A stretch of DNA of 46,941 nt from JBLHOS01 sp047623825 (lineage in GTDB: Bacteria; Pseudomonadota; Alphaproteobacteria; Rhodobacterales; Rhodobacteraceae). Below the pieces are notes generated by a model. The model ran no database searches, was not told where the DNA came from, and worked only from the letters and a program-made list of their open reading frames with translations. The translations under genes and the position numbers were made by a program. Shown here one piece after another: positions 1-8,448 of the stretch; position 1 is the first letter of the stretch; every line of letters starts with the position of its first letter. The DNA lies in contig JBLHOS010000013.1 in NCBI GenBank assembly GCA_047623825.1, forward strand, positions 1 through 46,941. Reading direction: 5' to 3'.

Positions 1-1158
1 GGTCTGGAACCTGATGACATTGCGCGGGCCAAACGCCTGTGCGCCGAGGTTTTGCGACATCTGGGCCGCGCCGATGCATTGATAGATCGCTACATCGAGA
101 GGAATCCGCCGCTGGCCGTGCGCAATGTGCTGCGATTGGGCGTTGTTGAATTGCTGATTGATGGATCCAGCGCGCATGGTGTCGTCAATAGTTTGGTCAC
201 AGTAGCAAAGCGATCAGCCCGCACGACCCGCGCTAAAGGCCTCATTAACGCCGTTTTGCGCAGCATCGCTGAGGAAGGCCCCGAAATCTGGCCAGACCTA
301 CCGCCGCAACGCATGCCGACCTGGATGCGTAAACCGATGGTCAAAAGCTTTGGCGCCGAAGCCGTCCTTGCGATTGAGGCCGCCCATCAGGCCGGTGCTA
401 AGCTGGACCTGACCGAAAAGATTGCCGATTCGGTTGATCTGCCAAACGCCGAACGCCTGCCAACAGGCAGCCTGCGGATGCCAATGGCACAGATTACGGC
501 ATTGCCAGGGTATGACACCGGCGATTGGTGGGTTCAGAATGCTGCAGCCGCCCTGCCCGCCCGATTGTTGGGCGATGTTGCAGGCCTACGAGTGCTGGAC
601 CTGTGCGCCGCCCCCGGTGGCAAGACAATGCAGCTGGCCGCCGCAGGCGCCCACGTGACAGCTCTTGATATTTCTGAGACACGGCTGGTCCGCGTTCAAG
701 AAAATTTGGACCGCACAGGGCTAAGCGCCAAATTGGTTTGTGCGGATGTGCTGGACTGGCATGCAGAGCCATTTGACGCGGTTTTACTGGACGCGCCGTG
801 CTCAGCGACCGGGACGATACGGCGCCACCCCGATATTTCCTTTGTGAAAACTGCTGAGGATGCTGAAAGGCTAACCCGGCTTCAGGCCCAGATGATCGAT
901 GCCGCCCTTGGGTTGTTGAAACCCAGCGGGCGGATGGTGTTTTGCACTTGTTCATTGCTAGCGAATGAGGGCGAAAACCAATTGAAAGCAGCACTAAAGC
1001 GGCACGAGGACGTCACCGTCGTCGATATCGACCCTGTTGATTTTGGTGGTACTTCCGACTGGAAAAGCCCCGAAGGCGGCCTACGCCTGCGCCCTGATTT
1101 CTGGGGCCCCGAGGGTGGGCTTGACGGCTTTTATATGGCAGCATTGCAAAAACGGTGA
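1..1158 (+). CDS. rsmB: 16S rRNA m5C967 methyltransferase RsmB, 5' end outside window
   Basis: The reading frame is open from base 1, so the true start lies upstream; the TTG at 52 is only an internal codon. The N-terminal part is a NusB-like RNA-binding helical domain (RNPPLAVRNVLRLGVVELL). It is followed by a Rossmann SAM-dependent methyltransferase domain with LDLCAAPGGKT (SAM loop), the DAPCSATGTIRRHPD motif and FCTCSLLANEGEN. The two conserved cysteines, in DAPCS and in CTCS, are those used by RNA m5C methyltransferases. The family methylates C967 of 16S rRNA in the cytoplasm. The gene heads a same-strand run with the heparinase-like gene and purH, an order familiar in Rhodobacteraceae. 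The assignment is secure; only the N-terminus is missing. Confidence 0.93.
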   Translation, partial: GLEPDDIARAKRLCAEVLRHLGRADALIDRYIERNPPLAVRNVLRLGVVELLIDGSSAHGVVNSLVTVAKRSARTTRAKGLINAVLRSIAEEGPEIWPDLPPQRMPTWMRKPMVKSFGAEAVLAIEAAHQAGAKLDLTEKIADSVDLPNAERLPTGSLRMPMAQITALPGYDTGDWWVQNAAAALPARLLGDVAGLRVLDLCAAPGGKTMQLAAAGAHVTALDISETRLVRVQENLDRTGLSAKLVCADVLDWHAEPFDAVLLDAPCSATGTIRRHPDISFVKTAEDAERLTRLQAQMIDAALGLLKPSGRMVFCTCSLLANEGENQLKAALKRHEDVTVVDIDPVDFGGTSDWKSPEGGLRLRPDFWGPEGGLDGFYMAALQKR

Positions 1159-1213
1159 CATGCCGCCGACCCGGCTGTATCTTTCCCTAAAATAATGCGA
1201 GCAGCGGGCGCTA

Positions 1214-2974
1214 ATGCCAGATCCAAACGCACATAGAACCCAGACGGGGTCTCCGGGACGTGTCACACGTGCGCGGACGCGGCTTGCCGCATGGCAGGCG
1301 CAATTTGCGGCCCCGGCGCGTGGATTTACGTCGCAACCAGAGCCACGGGCAATCGGAGCGGATGCGCGCGGCCGGCAGTTGATAGCAGGCAATCTGATGT
1401 TGGGCGGTATTCTGGTCCAAAAACCCGGCGTTCTGCCTTGGGACATCGATCCACCAAATGATGCTTTTGCCGAGGAATTGCATGGCTTTGGGTGGCTGGA
1501 TCATCTGGCAGCGGTGCCAGACGGCAGCGGCCGGGCTTTGGCGCAAAACTGGTTGATCAATTGGGTCAAACGTTATGGCCGGGGCAAAGGCCCAGGTTGG
1601 ACACCGGATCTGGTCGGACGTCGGCAAATCCGCTGGATCAACCATGCACTGTTCTTAATGAACGGACAAGAAACCAAGGACAGCCGCGCATTTTTTGCCT
1701 GCATGGGCCGGCAAACGGCGTTTCTGGCCAAGCGTTGGCAAGCCACTTCACATGGGCTGCCGCGGTTTGAGGCGTTGACCGGGTTGATCTATTCGGCGTG
1801 TTCGCTAACCGGGATGGAGCTGCATCTGCGCGCCGCATTGCGTGCACTGGCACAAGAGTGCGCGCGGGAGATCGACGCCTCGGGCGGAATCGTCACCCGC
1901 AACCCAGAGGAATTGCTAGAGGTGTTCACGCTGCTAAGCTGGGCATCTGCGGTTTTGTCGGAAACCGGCAAACGCGCAGATCCGGCAGTGGATACAGCGA
2001 TCATGCGGATCGCACCTACATTGCGAAGTCTGCGCCACGCCGATGGTGGACTGGCGCGGTTTCATGGTGGCGGTCGCGGCGCGCTGGGGCGTTTAGACCA
2101 AGCACTGGCACAATCAGGTGTTCGGCCCAGCACGATCTCGGGTCTCGCTATGGGGTACGGACGGCTATCAGCAGGACGCTGTTCAGTGATTATTGACGCC
2201 AGCACACCCACTACTGGACCATCATCAGTCAACGCCCATGCCAGCACGCTGGCGTTCGAGATGACATCAGGCCGTCGGCCGGTGATTGTAAACTGCGGGT
2301 CCGGTGCCAGTTTTGGGCCAGAATGGCGGCGCGCCGGGCGGGCCACACCCTCGCACTCGACATTGTCGATCGATGGCTATTCATCGTCGCGCCTGGCACC
2401 CGGGGCCTCACAACACGGGGTAGTGCGCCAAGAATTGATCGACGGGCCAAAACGGATTGACTGGCAAGCCTTGGATACCGGTGCGGCCCGGGCCTATGCG
2501 TTGAGCCACGATGGCTACAAACGCACCCACGGGCTGACCCATCTGCGAAGTCTGTCGCTGGAACAAGATGGTCGGTTGCTGCGTGGCGAGGACGGTCTGG
2601 CCGCGATGAGCGGCGATGACCGCAACGTATTGGACCGGGTCATGGCGCGTCTGTCGACCGATGGCATCGCCTATACTGTTCGGTTTCATCTGCATCCTGA
2701 TGTCGATGCCAAGCTGGATATGGGCGGAAGTGCGATCTCATTGACGCTGCGTGGCGGTGAAATTTGGGTTTTCCGCGCCTCTGATGACGCAAATATGGCG
2801 CTTGACCAGAGTGTTTATCTGGAATCCGGTCGATTAAAGCCACGCGCGACAAAACAGATCGTTTTGTCCGGGCGCTTAACAGATTATGGCAGCGCGATAA
2901 GCTGGAGCCTAGCCAAACCACGAGATGCGCCGCGTGTGCATCGCGATTTTGAGCAAGATGACCTTCGGCTCTGA
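1214..2974 (+). CDS. heparinase II/III family protein
   Basis: 586 residues. The N-terminal half is helical and looks like the alpha-toroid of this family. The C-terminal half, from about residue 310, resembles the heparinase II/III beta-sandwich domain, including the family signature NAHASTLAFEM (usually GHAH.D.LSFEL). Known members are polysaccharide lyases acting on uronic-acid polymers, but this subgroup sits beside rsmB and purH in many Rhodobacteraceae and its substrate is unknown. There is no visible signal peptide: the N-terminus is rich in Arg, Ala and Gly with no hydrophobic stretch. A cytoplasmic location is therefore inferred. The ATG at 1214 lies 56 bases after the rsmB stop without a strong ribosome site. 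purH follows after 15 bases. Confidence 0.85.
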   Translation: MPDPNAHRTQTGSPGRVTRARTRLAAWQAQFAAPARGFTSQPEPRAIGADARGRQLIAGNLMLGGILVQKPGVLPWDIDPPNDAFAEELHGFGWLDHLAAVPDGSGRALAQNWLINWVKRYGRGKGPGWTPDLVGRRQIRWINHALFLMNGQETKDSRAFFACMGRQTAFLAKRWQATSHGLPRFEALTGLIYSACSLTGMELHLRAALRALAQECAREIDASGGIVTRNPEELLEVFTLLSWASAVLSETGKRADPAVDTAIMRIAPTLRSLRHADGGLARFHGGGRGALGRLDQALAQSGVRPSTISGLAMGYGRLSAGRCSVIIDASTPTTGPSSVNAHASTLAFEMTSGRRPVIVNCGSGASFGPEWRRAGRATPSHSTLSIDGYSSSRLAPGASQHGVVRQELIDGPKRIDWQALDTGAARAYALSHDGYKRTHGLTHLRSLSLEQDGRLLRGEDGLAAMSGDDRNVLDRVMARLSTDGIAYTVRFHLHPDVDAKLDMGGSAISLTLRGGEIWVFRASDDANMALDQSVYLESGRLKPRATKQIVLSGRLTDYGSAISWSLAKPRDAPRVHRDFEQDDLRL

Positions 2975-2989
2975 CAAAGAGGAAAATCC

Positions 2990-4579
2990 ATGACCGATCT
3001 TGCGCCCCTGCGCCGTGCCTTAATCTCCGTTTCCGACAAAACTGGATTGATCGATTTTGCTAAAGGATTGGCGGCCCACGGGGTCCAGCTTTTGTCGACA
3101 GGTGGCACCGCCGGTGAGATGCGGGCCGCAGGGTTGAGCGTGACGGATGTCGCCGATGTGACGGGCTTTCCCGAAATGATGGACGGCCGGGTCAAAACTT
3201 TGCACCCAAACGTGCATGGCGGTCTTTTGGCGCTGCGCGATAATGCGGATCATCTGGCTGCGATGGCGACCCACGGGATTGAGGCGATCGATCTGCTGGT
3301 CGTCAACCTTTATCCGTTTGAGGCGGCTGTCGCGTCCGGTGCGGACTACGACACTGCGATTGAGAATATCGATATCGGCGGCCCCGCAATGATCCGTGCG
3401 GGCGCTAAGAACCACGCGTTTGTCAGTGTGGTCACGGACCCGCAGGACTATGCTGCTGTATTGGCCGAGTTAGCCGCAAATGATGGCCAAACGCGCTATG
3501 CCTTTCGCCAAGGCTTGGCGTTGACTGCCTATTCGCGGACTGCTGCATATGATGCGTCAGTGTCAGCATGGATGGCCCGCGCGCTGGTAGAGCCCGCACC
3601 GCGCAGACGCGCCTTTGCGGGAACGCTGGCGCAAACCCTGCGGTACGGAGAGAACCCGCATCAGACCGCCGCTTTTTATACCGATGGTAGCGCGGGCCCC
3701 GGGGTCGCAACCGCCAAGCAACACCAAGGCAAAGAGCTGTCTTATAACAACATCAACGATACCAATGCCGCGTTTGAGCTGGTCAGTGAATTTGATCCCG
3801 CCGACGGACCCGCCTGCGCCATTATCAAACACGCCAACCCGTGCGGAGTCGCCCGTGGTACAACGCTGGCTGAGGCTTATAAGCGTGCGTTTCAATGCGA
3901 TCAAACCTCTGCCTTTGGCGGGATTATCGCACTGAACCAGCCGCTTGATGGTGCAACGGCCGAACAGATCGTAGAAATATTCACCGAAGTTGTGATTGCG
4001 CCCGGAGCGGACGCTGACGCAATGAGTATCTTTGCTAAGAAAAAGAACCTTAGGCTGCTGACAACGGATGGGCTCGCAGATCCGGGATTGGCGTCTCTGA
4101 CATACCGCCAAGTCTCGGGCGGGATGTTGGTGCAAGACAAGGATGTTGGCCGGATCACCGCAGCCGATTTGCGGGTTGTGACCAAACGAGTTCCGACTGA
4201 GGCAGAGATGGCCGATTTACTGTTCGCTTGGATCGTGGCGAAGCACGTAAAATCGAACGCAATCATCTATGTCAAAGACGGTGCCACAGTAGGTATTGGC
4301 GCGGGCCAGATGAGCCGGGTCGACAGCTCCCGGATCGCGGCGCGCAAGGCTGAGGATATCGCGGCCACACTTGGCCTGTCACAAAGTCCTGCGATCGGGG
4401 CCGTTGTTGCCTCAGACGCATTCTTTCCGTTTGCTGATGGATTGCTGGCGGCGGCCAGTGCGGGCGCTACCGCCGTGATCCACCCGGGCGGATCGATGCG
4501 GGACGAAGATGTGATTGTTGCTGCCGATGCGGCCGGGCTTGCTATGGTCCTGACCGGCATGCGCCATTTCCGCCACTAG
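2990..4579 (+). CDS. purH: bifunctional AICAR formyltransferase / IMP cyclohydrolase PurH
   Basis: 529 residues, the normal length for PurH. It catalyses the last two steps of de novo IMP synthesis: formyl transfer from 10-formyl-THF to AICAR, then ring closure. The N-terminal MGS-like IMP cyclohydrolase domain begins RRALISVSDKTGLIDFAKGL and contains LLSTGGTAG and DGRVKTLHPNVHGGLL. The C-terminal formyltransferase domain has LRYGENPHQ and the catalytic Lys-His pair at K280-H281 in IIKHANPCG. The start is supported by an AGAGG site about 8 bases upstream of the ATG. lspA follows after only 12 bases, so co-transcription from rsmB through lspA is likely. Confidence 0.97.
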   Translation: MTDLAPLRRALISVSDKTGLIDFAKGLAAHGVQLLSTGGTAGEMRAAGLSVTDVADVTGFPEMMDGRVKTLHPNVHGGLLALRDNADHLAAMATHGIEAIDLLVVNLYPFEAAVASGADYDTAIENIDIGGPAMIRAGAKNHAFVSVVTDPQDYAAVLAELAANDGQTRYAFRQGLALTAYSRTAAYDASVSAWMARALVEPAPRRRAFAGTLAQTLRYGENPHQTAAFYTDGSAGPGVATAKQHQGKELSYNNINDTNAAFELVSEFDPADGPACAIIKHANPCGVARGTTLAEAYKRAFQCDQTSAFGGIIALNQPLDGATAEQIVEIFTEVVIAPGADADAMSIFAKKKNLRLLTTDGLADPGLASLTYRQVSGGMLVQDKDVGRITAADLRVVTKRVPTEAEMADLLFAWIVAKHVKSNAIIYVKDGATVGIGAGQMSRVDSSRIAARKAEDIAATLGLSQSPAIGAVVASDAFFPFADGLLAAASAGATAVIHPGGSMRDEDVIVAADAAGLAMVLTGMRHFRH

Positions 4580-4591
4580 GAGACCTTGATC

Positions 4592-5065
4592 ATGCGCCTT
4601 CTTTATCTTTCTGCCATAGGCTGGTTTGCGGCTGATCAGCTAAGCAAATGGATTGTAGTGCATGTCATGAACCTGCGCGAAATTGGTATGATCGATGTTT
4701 TTCCGCCCTATCTGACTTTTCGAATGGGATGGAATACCGGGATCAACTTTGGCCTCTTTGCCGATGATGCAAGCATGTTGCGGTGGGGTCTGGTGGCGTT
4801 GTCATTTCTCGTGTCGGCCTGGGTGATCTGGTGGGCGCGGACGAGCATGACCCGGCGCATTGCCTATATTTCGGCGGGTGCCATCATTGGTGGTGCGATG
4901 GGAAATGCTGTTGACCGAGTGGTTTACGGGGCTGTTGCGGACTTTCTAAACACTACGTGTTGCGGGCTAAACAACCCGTTTGCCTTCAACGTCGCCGATA
5001 TCGGAATTTTTGCCGGGGCGTTTGGGCTGTTGATCTTTGCGGACGAAAAGAAGATCACCCCGTGA
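4592..5065 (+). CDS. lspA: lipoprotein signal peptidase LspA
   Basis: 157 residues from ATG 4592, which has AGGAGA at 4578-4583; a TTG at 4586 is in frame but too close to that site. This inner-membrane aspartic peptidase removes the signal peptide of lipidated prolipoproteins. Four hydrophobic segments are visible. The conserved motifs are ADQLSK, N.GINFGLF, GNAVDRVVYGAVADF and FNVADI, which together carry the two catalytic aspartates (ADF and VAD). Its usual N.GAAFS motif is changed to N.GINFG, as in other alphaproteobacteria I recall. A lipoprotein gene follows directly. Confidence 0.96.
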   Translation: MRLLYLSAIGWFAADQLSKWIVVHVMNLREIGMIDVFPPYLTFRMGWNTGINFGLFADDASMLRWGLVALSFLVSAWVIWWARTSMTRRIAYISAGAIIGGAMGNAVDRVVYGAVADFLNTTCCGLNNPFAFNVADIGIFAGAFGLLIFADEKKITP

Positions 5066-5120
5066 CGGGCTTACAACGATGCGCTAAACCGTGCATCATG
5101 GTGATGCTTTGGAGATCGCG

Positions 5121-5633
5121 ATGACAATTCTGCGCACAGCGACTGGACTTGGATTGATGCTGTTGGCCCTGGTCGCATGCAGTCGTGCTGATCCGGAACT
5201 GATGAGCATTCGGGCATCTGGAAATGGTCCCGATGAATTTGCGATCCTGCCAACGCGTCCATTAGAAATTCCGACAGACCTGGCCAGCCTGCCAGCGCCT
5301 ACACCGGGCGGAAGCAACCGAACAGATCAGGACCCCGAAGCAGATGCAATCGCGGCCCTTGGTGGCAACGTAGCAAGCGGCGCAGCCGTCGACGCAGGGT
5401 TTGTCAGCTATGTAACCCGGTTTGGCGTGTCCCCAAGCATTCGCAGTGAGATCGCTGCTGAGGATCTGGAGCATCGTCGCGATAACCGGGGTCGTCCGTT
5501 AGAGCGTTGGTTCTCAATGAATACTTACTACGATGCCTATGAGGCGGAATCTCTGGACAGATACCTAGAGCTTGAACGCATGCGCAGAGCCGGGGTGCGG
5601 ACACCCGCAGCACCACCACAGCCACAAGGCTGA
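5121..5633 (+). CDS. DUF3035 family lipoprotein
   Basis: 170 residues starting at the ATG preceded by GGAGA (5111-5115). The N-terminus is a type II signal peptide ending in the lipobox LALVAC, so the mature protein should begin at a lipidated Cys and be anchored in the envelope. The rest is hydrophilic and rich in Pro, Asp and Glu, with the family-typical stretches GPDEFAILPTRPLEIPTDL and EADAIAALGG. This matches the DUF3035 proteins found after lspA in Rhodobacteraceae; their function is unknown. Its position between lspA and two M16 peptidases suggests an envelope role, which is inference. Confidence 0.85.
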   Translation: MTILRTATGLGLMLLALVACSRADPELMSIRASGNGPDEFAILPTRPLEIPTDLASLPAPTPGGSNRTDQDPEADAIAALGGNVASGAAVDAGFVSYVTRFGVSPSIRSEIAAEDLEHRRDNRGRPLERWFSMNTYYDAYEAESLDRYLELERMRRAGVRTPAAPPQPQG

Positions 5634-5743
5634 ATCGACAACACATATTTGGACGAACCTATCACAGGCGCGTCAGGATCCTTGAAGCTGGTGATACCAG
5701 ACGTATGTTAAGTTCTGGGATTTCATTATGGGAAAATCACCAA

Positions 5744-7093
5744 ATGCCAATTCGTTTTGTGCTGGTCGTCATGGCCATGCTGTCTGCCTCTATTGCTAAC
5801 GCAGCTGAAGACGTCACAACATTTACGTTAGAAAATGGCATGCAAGCCGTTGTGATTGAAGACCATCGCACGCCTGCTGTTGTGCATATGGTCTGGTACC
5901 GGGCCGGTGCGGCCGATGAACCCGCAGGCAGTTCTGGCATTGCGCATTTTCTGGAGCATTTGCTGTTCAAGGCAACTGACACCATGGAAAGTGGAGAGTT
6001 CAGTCGAGTGGTTGAGGCCAATGGCGGCACTGACAACGCCTTTACCAGCTGGGACTATACTGCCTACTTTCAACGGGTCGCGGCCGACCGGCTCAGCCTG
6101 ATGATGCAGATGGAGGCGGACCGAATGGTTAACCTGCGTCTGACCGAAGACGAAATCCTGACAGAGCGGAGCGTGATCCTGGAAGAGCGTGCACAGCGCA
6201 CCGACAGCGATCCCGGCAGCCTGTTTTCGGAGCAGATGCGCGCCGCTCTGTTTCTCAATCACCCCTACCGCATTCCGATCATCGGCTGGCGCCATGAAAT
6301 GGAAACGCTTAGCCGCGATGACGCGCTGGATTTCTATCAACGCTACTACGCACCCGATAATGCTATTCTGGTGGTGGCAGGCGACGTGACGCCTGATGAA
6401 GTACGCGCACTTGCGCAGGAACATTATGGCCCGCTTGAACCATCAGGCTTTTCCGGACCACGTGTTCGCCCGACCGACCCTCCGCATCTCGCTGATCGGC
6501 GGTTGGTGTTTGAGGATCCTCGCGTCTCAAACCCCTATGTGACGCGCTACTACCCCGCACCAGAGCGTGACAGCGGCAGCCAACAAGACGCCGCCGCATT
6601 GTCGATGCTGGCTGAGCTGCTCGGCGGCAACGGAACAACCTCGGTCTTTGGGCGGCGGTTGCAGCTTGAAGAAGAACGCTCCCTCTTCACGGCTGCCTAC
6701 TATTCTGCGTTAAGCTTGGATGACACGATATTTACCCTGATCAATGTGCCGGTTCCCGGTGTCACCCTAGAGCAGGCCGAGGCTGATCTTGACCGGCTGA
6801 TCGCTGAATTTTTGGAAACCGGAGTTGAGCCTGGGCATTTTGCGCGGATCAAGACACAACTAGCTGCGTCCGAGATCTACCGCCAAGACGATGTGCAATC
6901 GCTGGCTCGCGCTTATGGGGCAGCCCTGACAACAGGACTGACCGTTGAGGATGTCGCTGCCTGGCCACAAGTTCTGGCCGACGTGACCGAAGAGCAGGTG
7001 ATGCAAGCCGCGCGCCTGATCTTTGAGAACACTTATTCTGTCACCGGCTATCTGACCACGCCTGCGACCGGCCCACAGGAGGCAACACAATGA
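5744..7093 (+). CDS. M16 family zinc metallopeptidase, catalytic subunit
   Basis: 449 residues from ATG 5744, chosen because a good signal peptide (FVLVVMAMLSASIANA) begins there; an ATG at 5705 would add 13 residues that spoil it. The inverted zinc motif HFLEH is at residues 68-72 within GIAHFLEHLLFKAT, and the third ligand is probably Glu147 or Glu148 in ERSVILEERAQR, at the family spacing. M16 enzymes degrade peptides inside a closed chamber formed by two halves. Export to the periplasm is inferred. The next gene overlaps by 4 bases and encodes a related protein without the zinc motif, so a heterodimer is likely, as for mitochondrial processing peptidase and other bacterial two-subunit M16 enzymes. 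Confidence 0.92.
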   Translation: MPIRFVLVVMAMLSASIANAAEDVTTFTLENGMQAVVIEDHRTPAVVHMVWYRAGAADEPAGSSGIAHFLEHLLFKATDTMESGEFSRVVEANGGTDNAFTSWDYTAYFQRVAADRLSLMMQMEADRMVNLRLTEDEILTERSVILEERAQRTDSDPGSLFSEQMRAALFLNHPYRIPIIGWRHEMETLSRDDALDFYQRYYAPDNAILVVAGDVTPDEVRALAQEHYGPLEPSGFSGPRVRPTDPPHLADRRLVFEDPRVSNPYVTRYYPAPERDSGSQQDAAALSMLAELLGGNGTTSVFGRRLQLEEERSLFTAAYYSALSLDDTIFTLINVPVPGVTLEQAEADLDRLIAEFLETGVEPGHFARIKTQLAASEIYRQDDVQSLARAYGAALTTGLTVEDVAAWPQVLADVTEEQVMQAARLIFENTYSVTGYLTTPATGPQEATQ

Positions 7094-8400
7094 TCCGCCG
7101 CGCACTCTTTAGCTGTTTCGCCGTCCTTGTCGCCCTGCCCGCATGGGCGATCGACATTCAGCAGGTGACATCACCCGGCGGGATCCGCGCCTGGCTGGTC
7201 CAAGACAATTCCATTCCATTTGTGGCCCTAGACTTACAGTTTGATGGCGGGGCCTCGCTGGACATACCGGGGCAATGGGGTGCGATCAATTTGATGATGG
7301 GGCTGCTGGAAGAGGGCGCCGGACCTTACGGTGCCCAAGAATTCGCCGAAGAAACTGAACGGCTTGCAGCCCGTTTTTCCTTTGATACCAATCGCGACAG
7401 CATCGGCATTCAGGCAGAGATGTTGACCTCTAACCGGGGTGAAGCCGTGGCGCTTCTGCGTGAGGCGATTATCGCACCCCTGTTTGACCCAACCGCGATT
7501 GAGCGGGTGCGCGGCCAAGTTCTGGCCAATATCGCGGCAGATGCACAGGACCCTTCTGAGCTGGCAGTATCAGCCTTTAATGCCGCCGCGTTCGGCGACC
7601 ACCCTTATGCGCAGCCCGTTTCCGGCACGACCGAAACGATCACCGCATTGACGCGTGACAATCTGGTCCTTGCCCATAGCAATGTGCTTGCCCGTGACCG
7701 GGTCTATGTCGGGGCCGCAGGCGATATCAACGCCGAGGAGCTAGGACTGTTGCTAGATACGTTACTGGGTGATTTGCCAGCGAACGGTGCGACTTTGCCA
7801 AGCCCCGCACCCTACCTGCTGCAGGGCGGCACCACAGTTGTTGAGTTTCCAACCCCACAATCGGTCGCAATCTTTGGGCATGAGGGATTGGAGCGGTTGG
7901 ACGAGGATTTTTTTCCTGCCTTCGTGCTGAACCAGATCTTGGGGGGCGGTAATTTCCAGTCCCGGCTGATGGAACAAGTGCGCGTAGAGCGGGGGCTGAC
8001 CTACGGGGTCTATTCCTATCTCGCAACTCGTGAGCACCAGCCGATGTGGCTGGGGCAGTTTTCTTCCTCCAATAGTCTCGTGGCTGAGGCGATCGACGTG
8101 ATCCGCGACATCTGGGTCGACATCTCAGAAAATGGGGTAACTGAGGCTGAGATTGAGGCTGCAAAGCTTTATCTGACCGGGGCCTACCCGCTGCGGTTTG
8201 ATGGCAACGTCACGATCGCAGGAATCCTGACCGGGATGCAGATCGATGAGATGCCAGCTGATTACATCACAACGCGCAATGACCGAGTTAATGCAGTGAC
8301 ACAGGACGATGTTCTACGGGCCGCACAGCGACTGTTGAGACCCGAAAACCTGCACTTCACAGTTGTTGGCCAACCCGAAGGTCTGATGACTGGAAACTGA
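7090..8400 (+). CDS. M16 family peptidase-like protein, non-catalytic partner
   Basis: 436 residues with a clear signal peptide (ALFSCFAVLVALPAWA). The fold-level signatures of M16 proteins are present, including the C-terminal R-Y pair region VERGLTYGVYSY, but the zinc motif HxxEH is replaced by NLMMGLLEE around residue 70. It should therefore not bind catalytic zinc. The ATG overlaps the stop of the preceding catalytic subunit (ATGA), which argues for translational coupling and equal stoichiometry. In known heterodimeric M16 enzymes the inactive subunit supplies substrate-binding residues. A short gap and mutL follow. Confidence 0.9.
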   Translation: MIRRALFSCFAVLVALPAWAIDIQQVTSPGGIRAWLVQDNSIPFVALDLQFDGGASLDIPGQWGAINLMMGLLEEGAGPYGAQEFAEETERLAARFSFDTNRDSIGIQAEMLTSNRGEAVALLREAIIAPLFDPTAIERVRGQVLANIAADAQDPSELAVSAFNAAAFGDHPYAQPVSGTTETITALTRDNLVLAHSNVLARDRVYVGAAGDINAEELGLLLDTLLGDLPANGATLPSPAPYLLQGGTTVVEFPTPQSVAIFGHEGLERLDEDFFPAFVLNQILGGGNFQSRLMEQVRVERGLTYGVYSYLATREHQPMWLGQFSSSNSLVAEAIDVIRDIWVDISENGVTEAEIEAAKLYLTGAYPLRFDGNVTIAGILTGMQIDEMPADYITTRNDRVNAVTQDDVLRAAQRLLRPENLHFTVVGQPEGLMTGN

Positions 8401-8448
8401 TCGGCTTGTCGTTTCCGAATCGAGGGCAGCCATGCTATTTGTAGTGGC

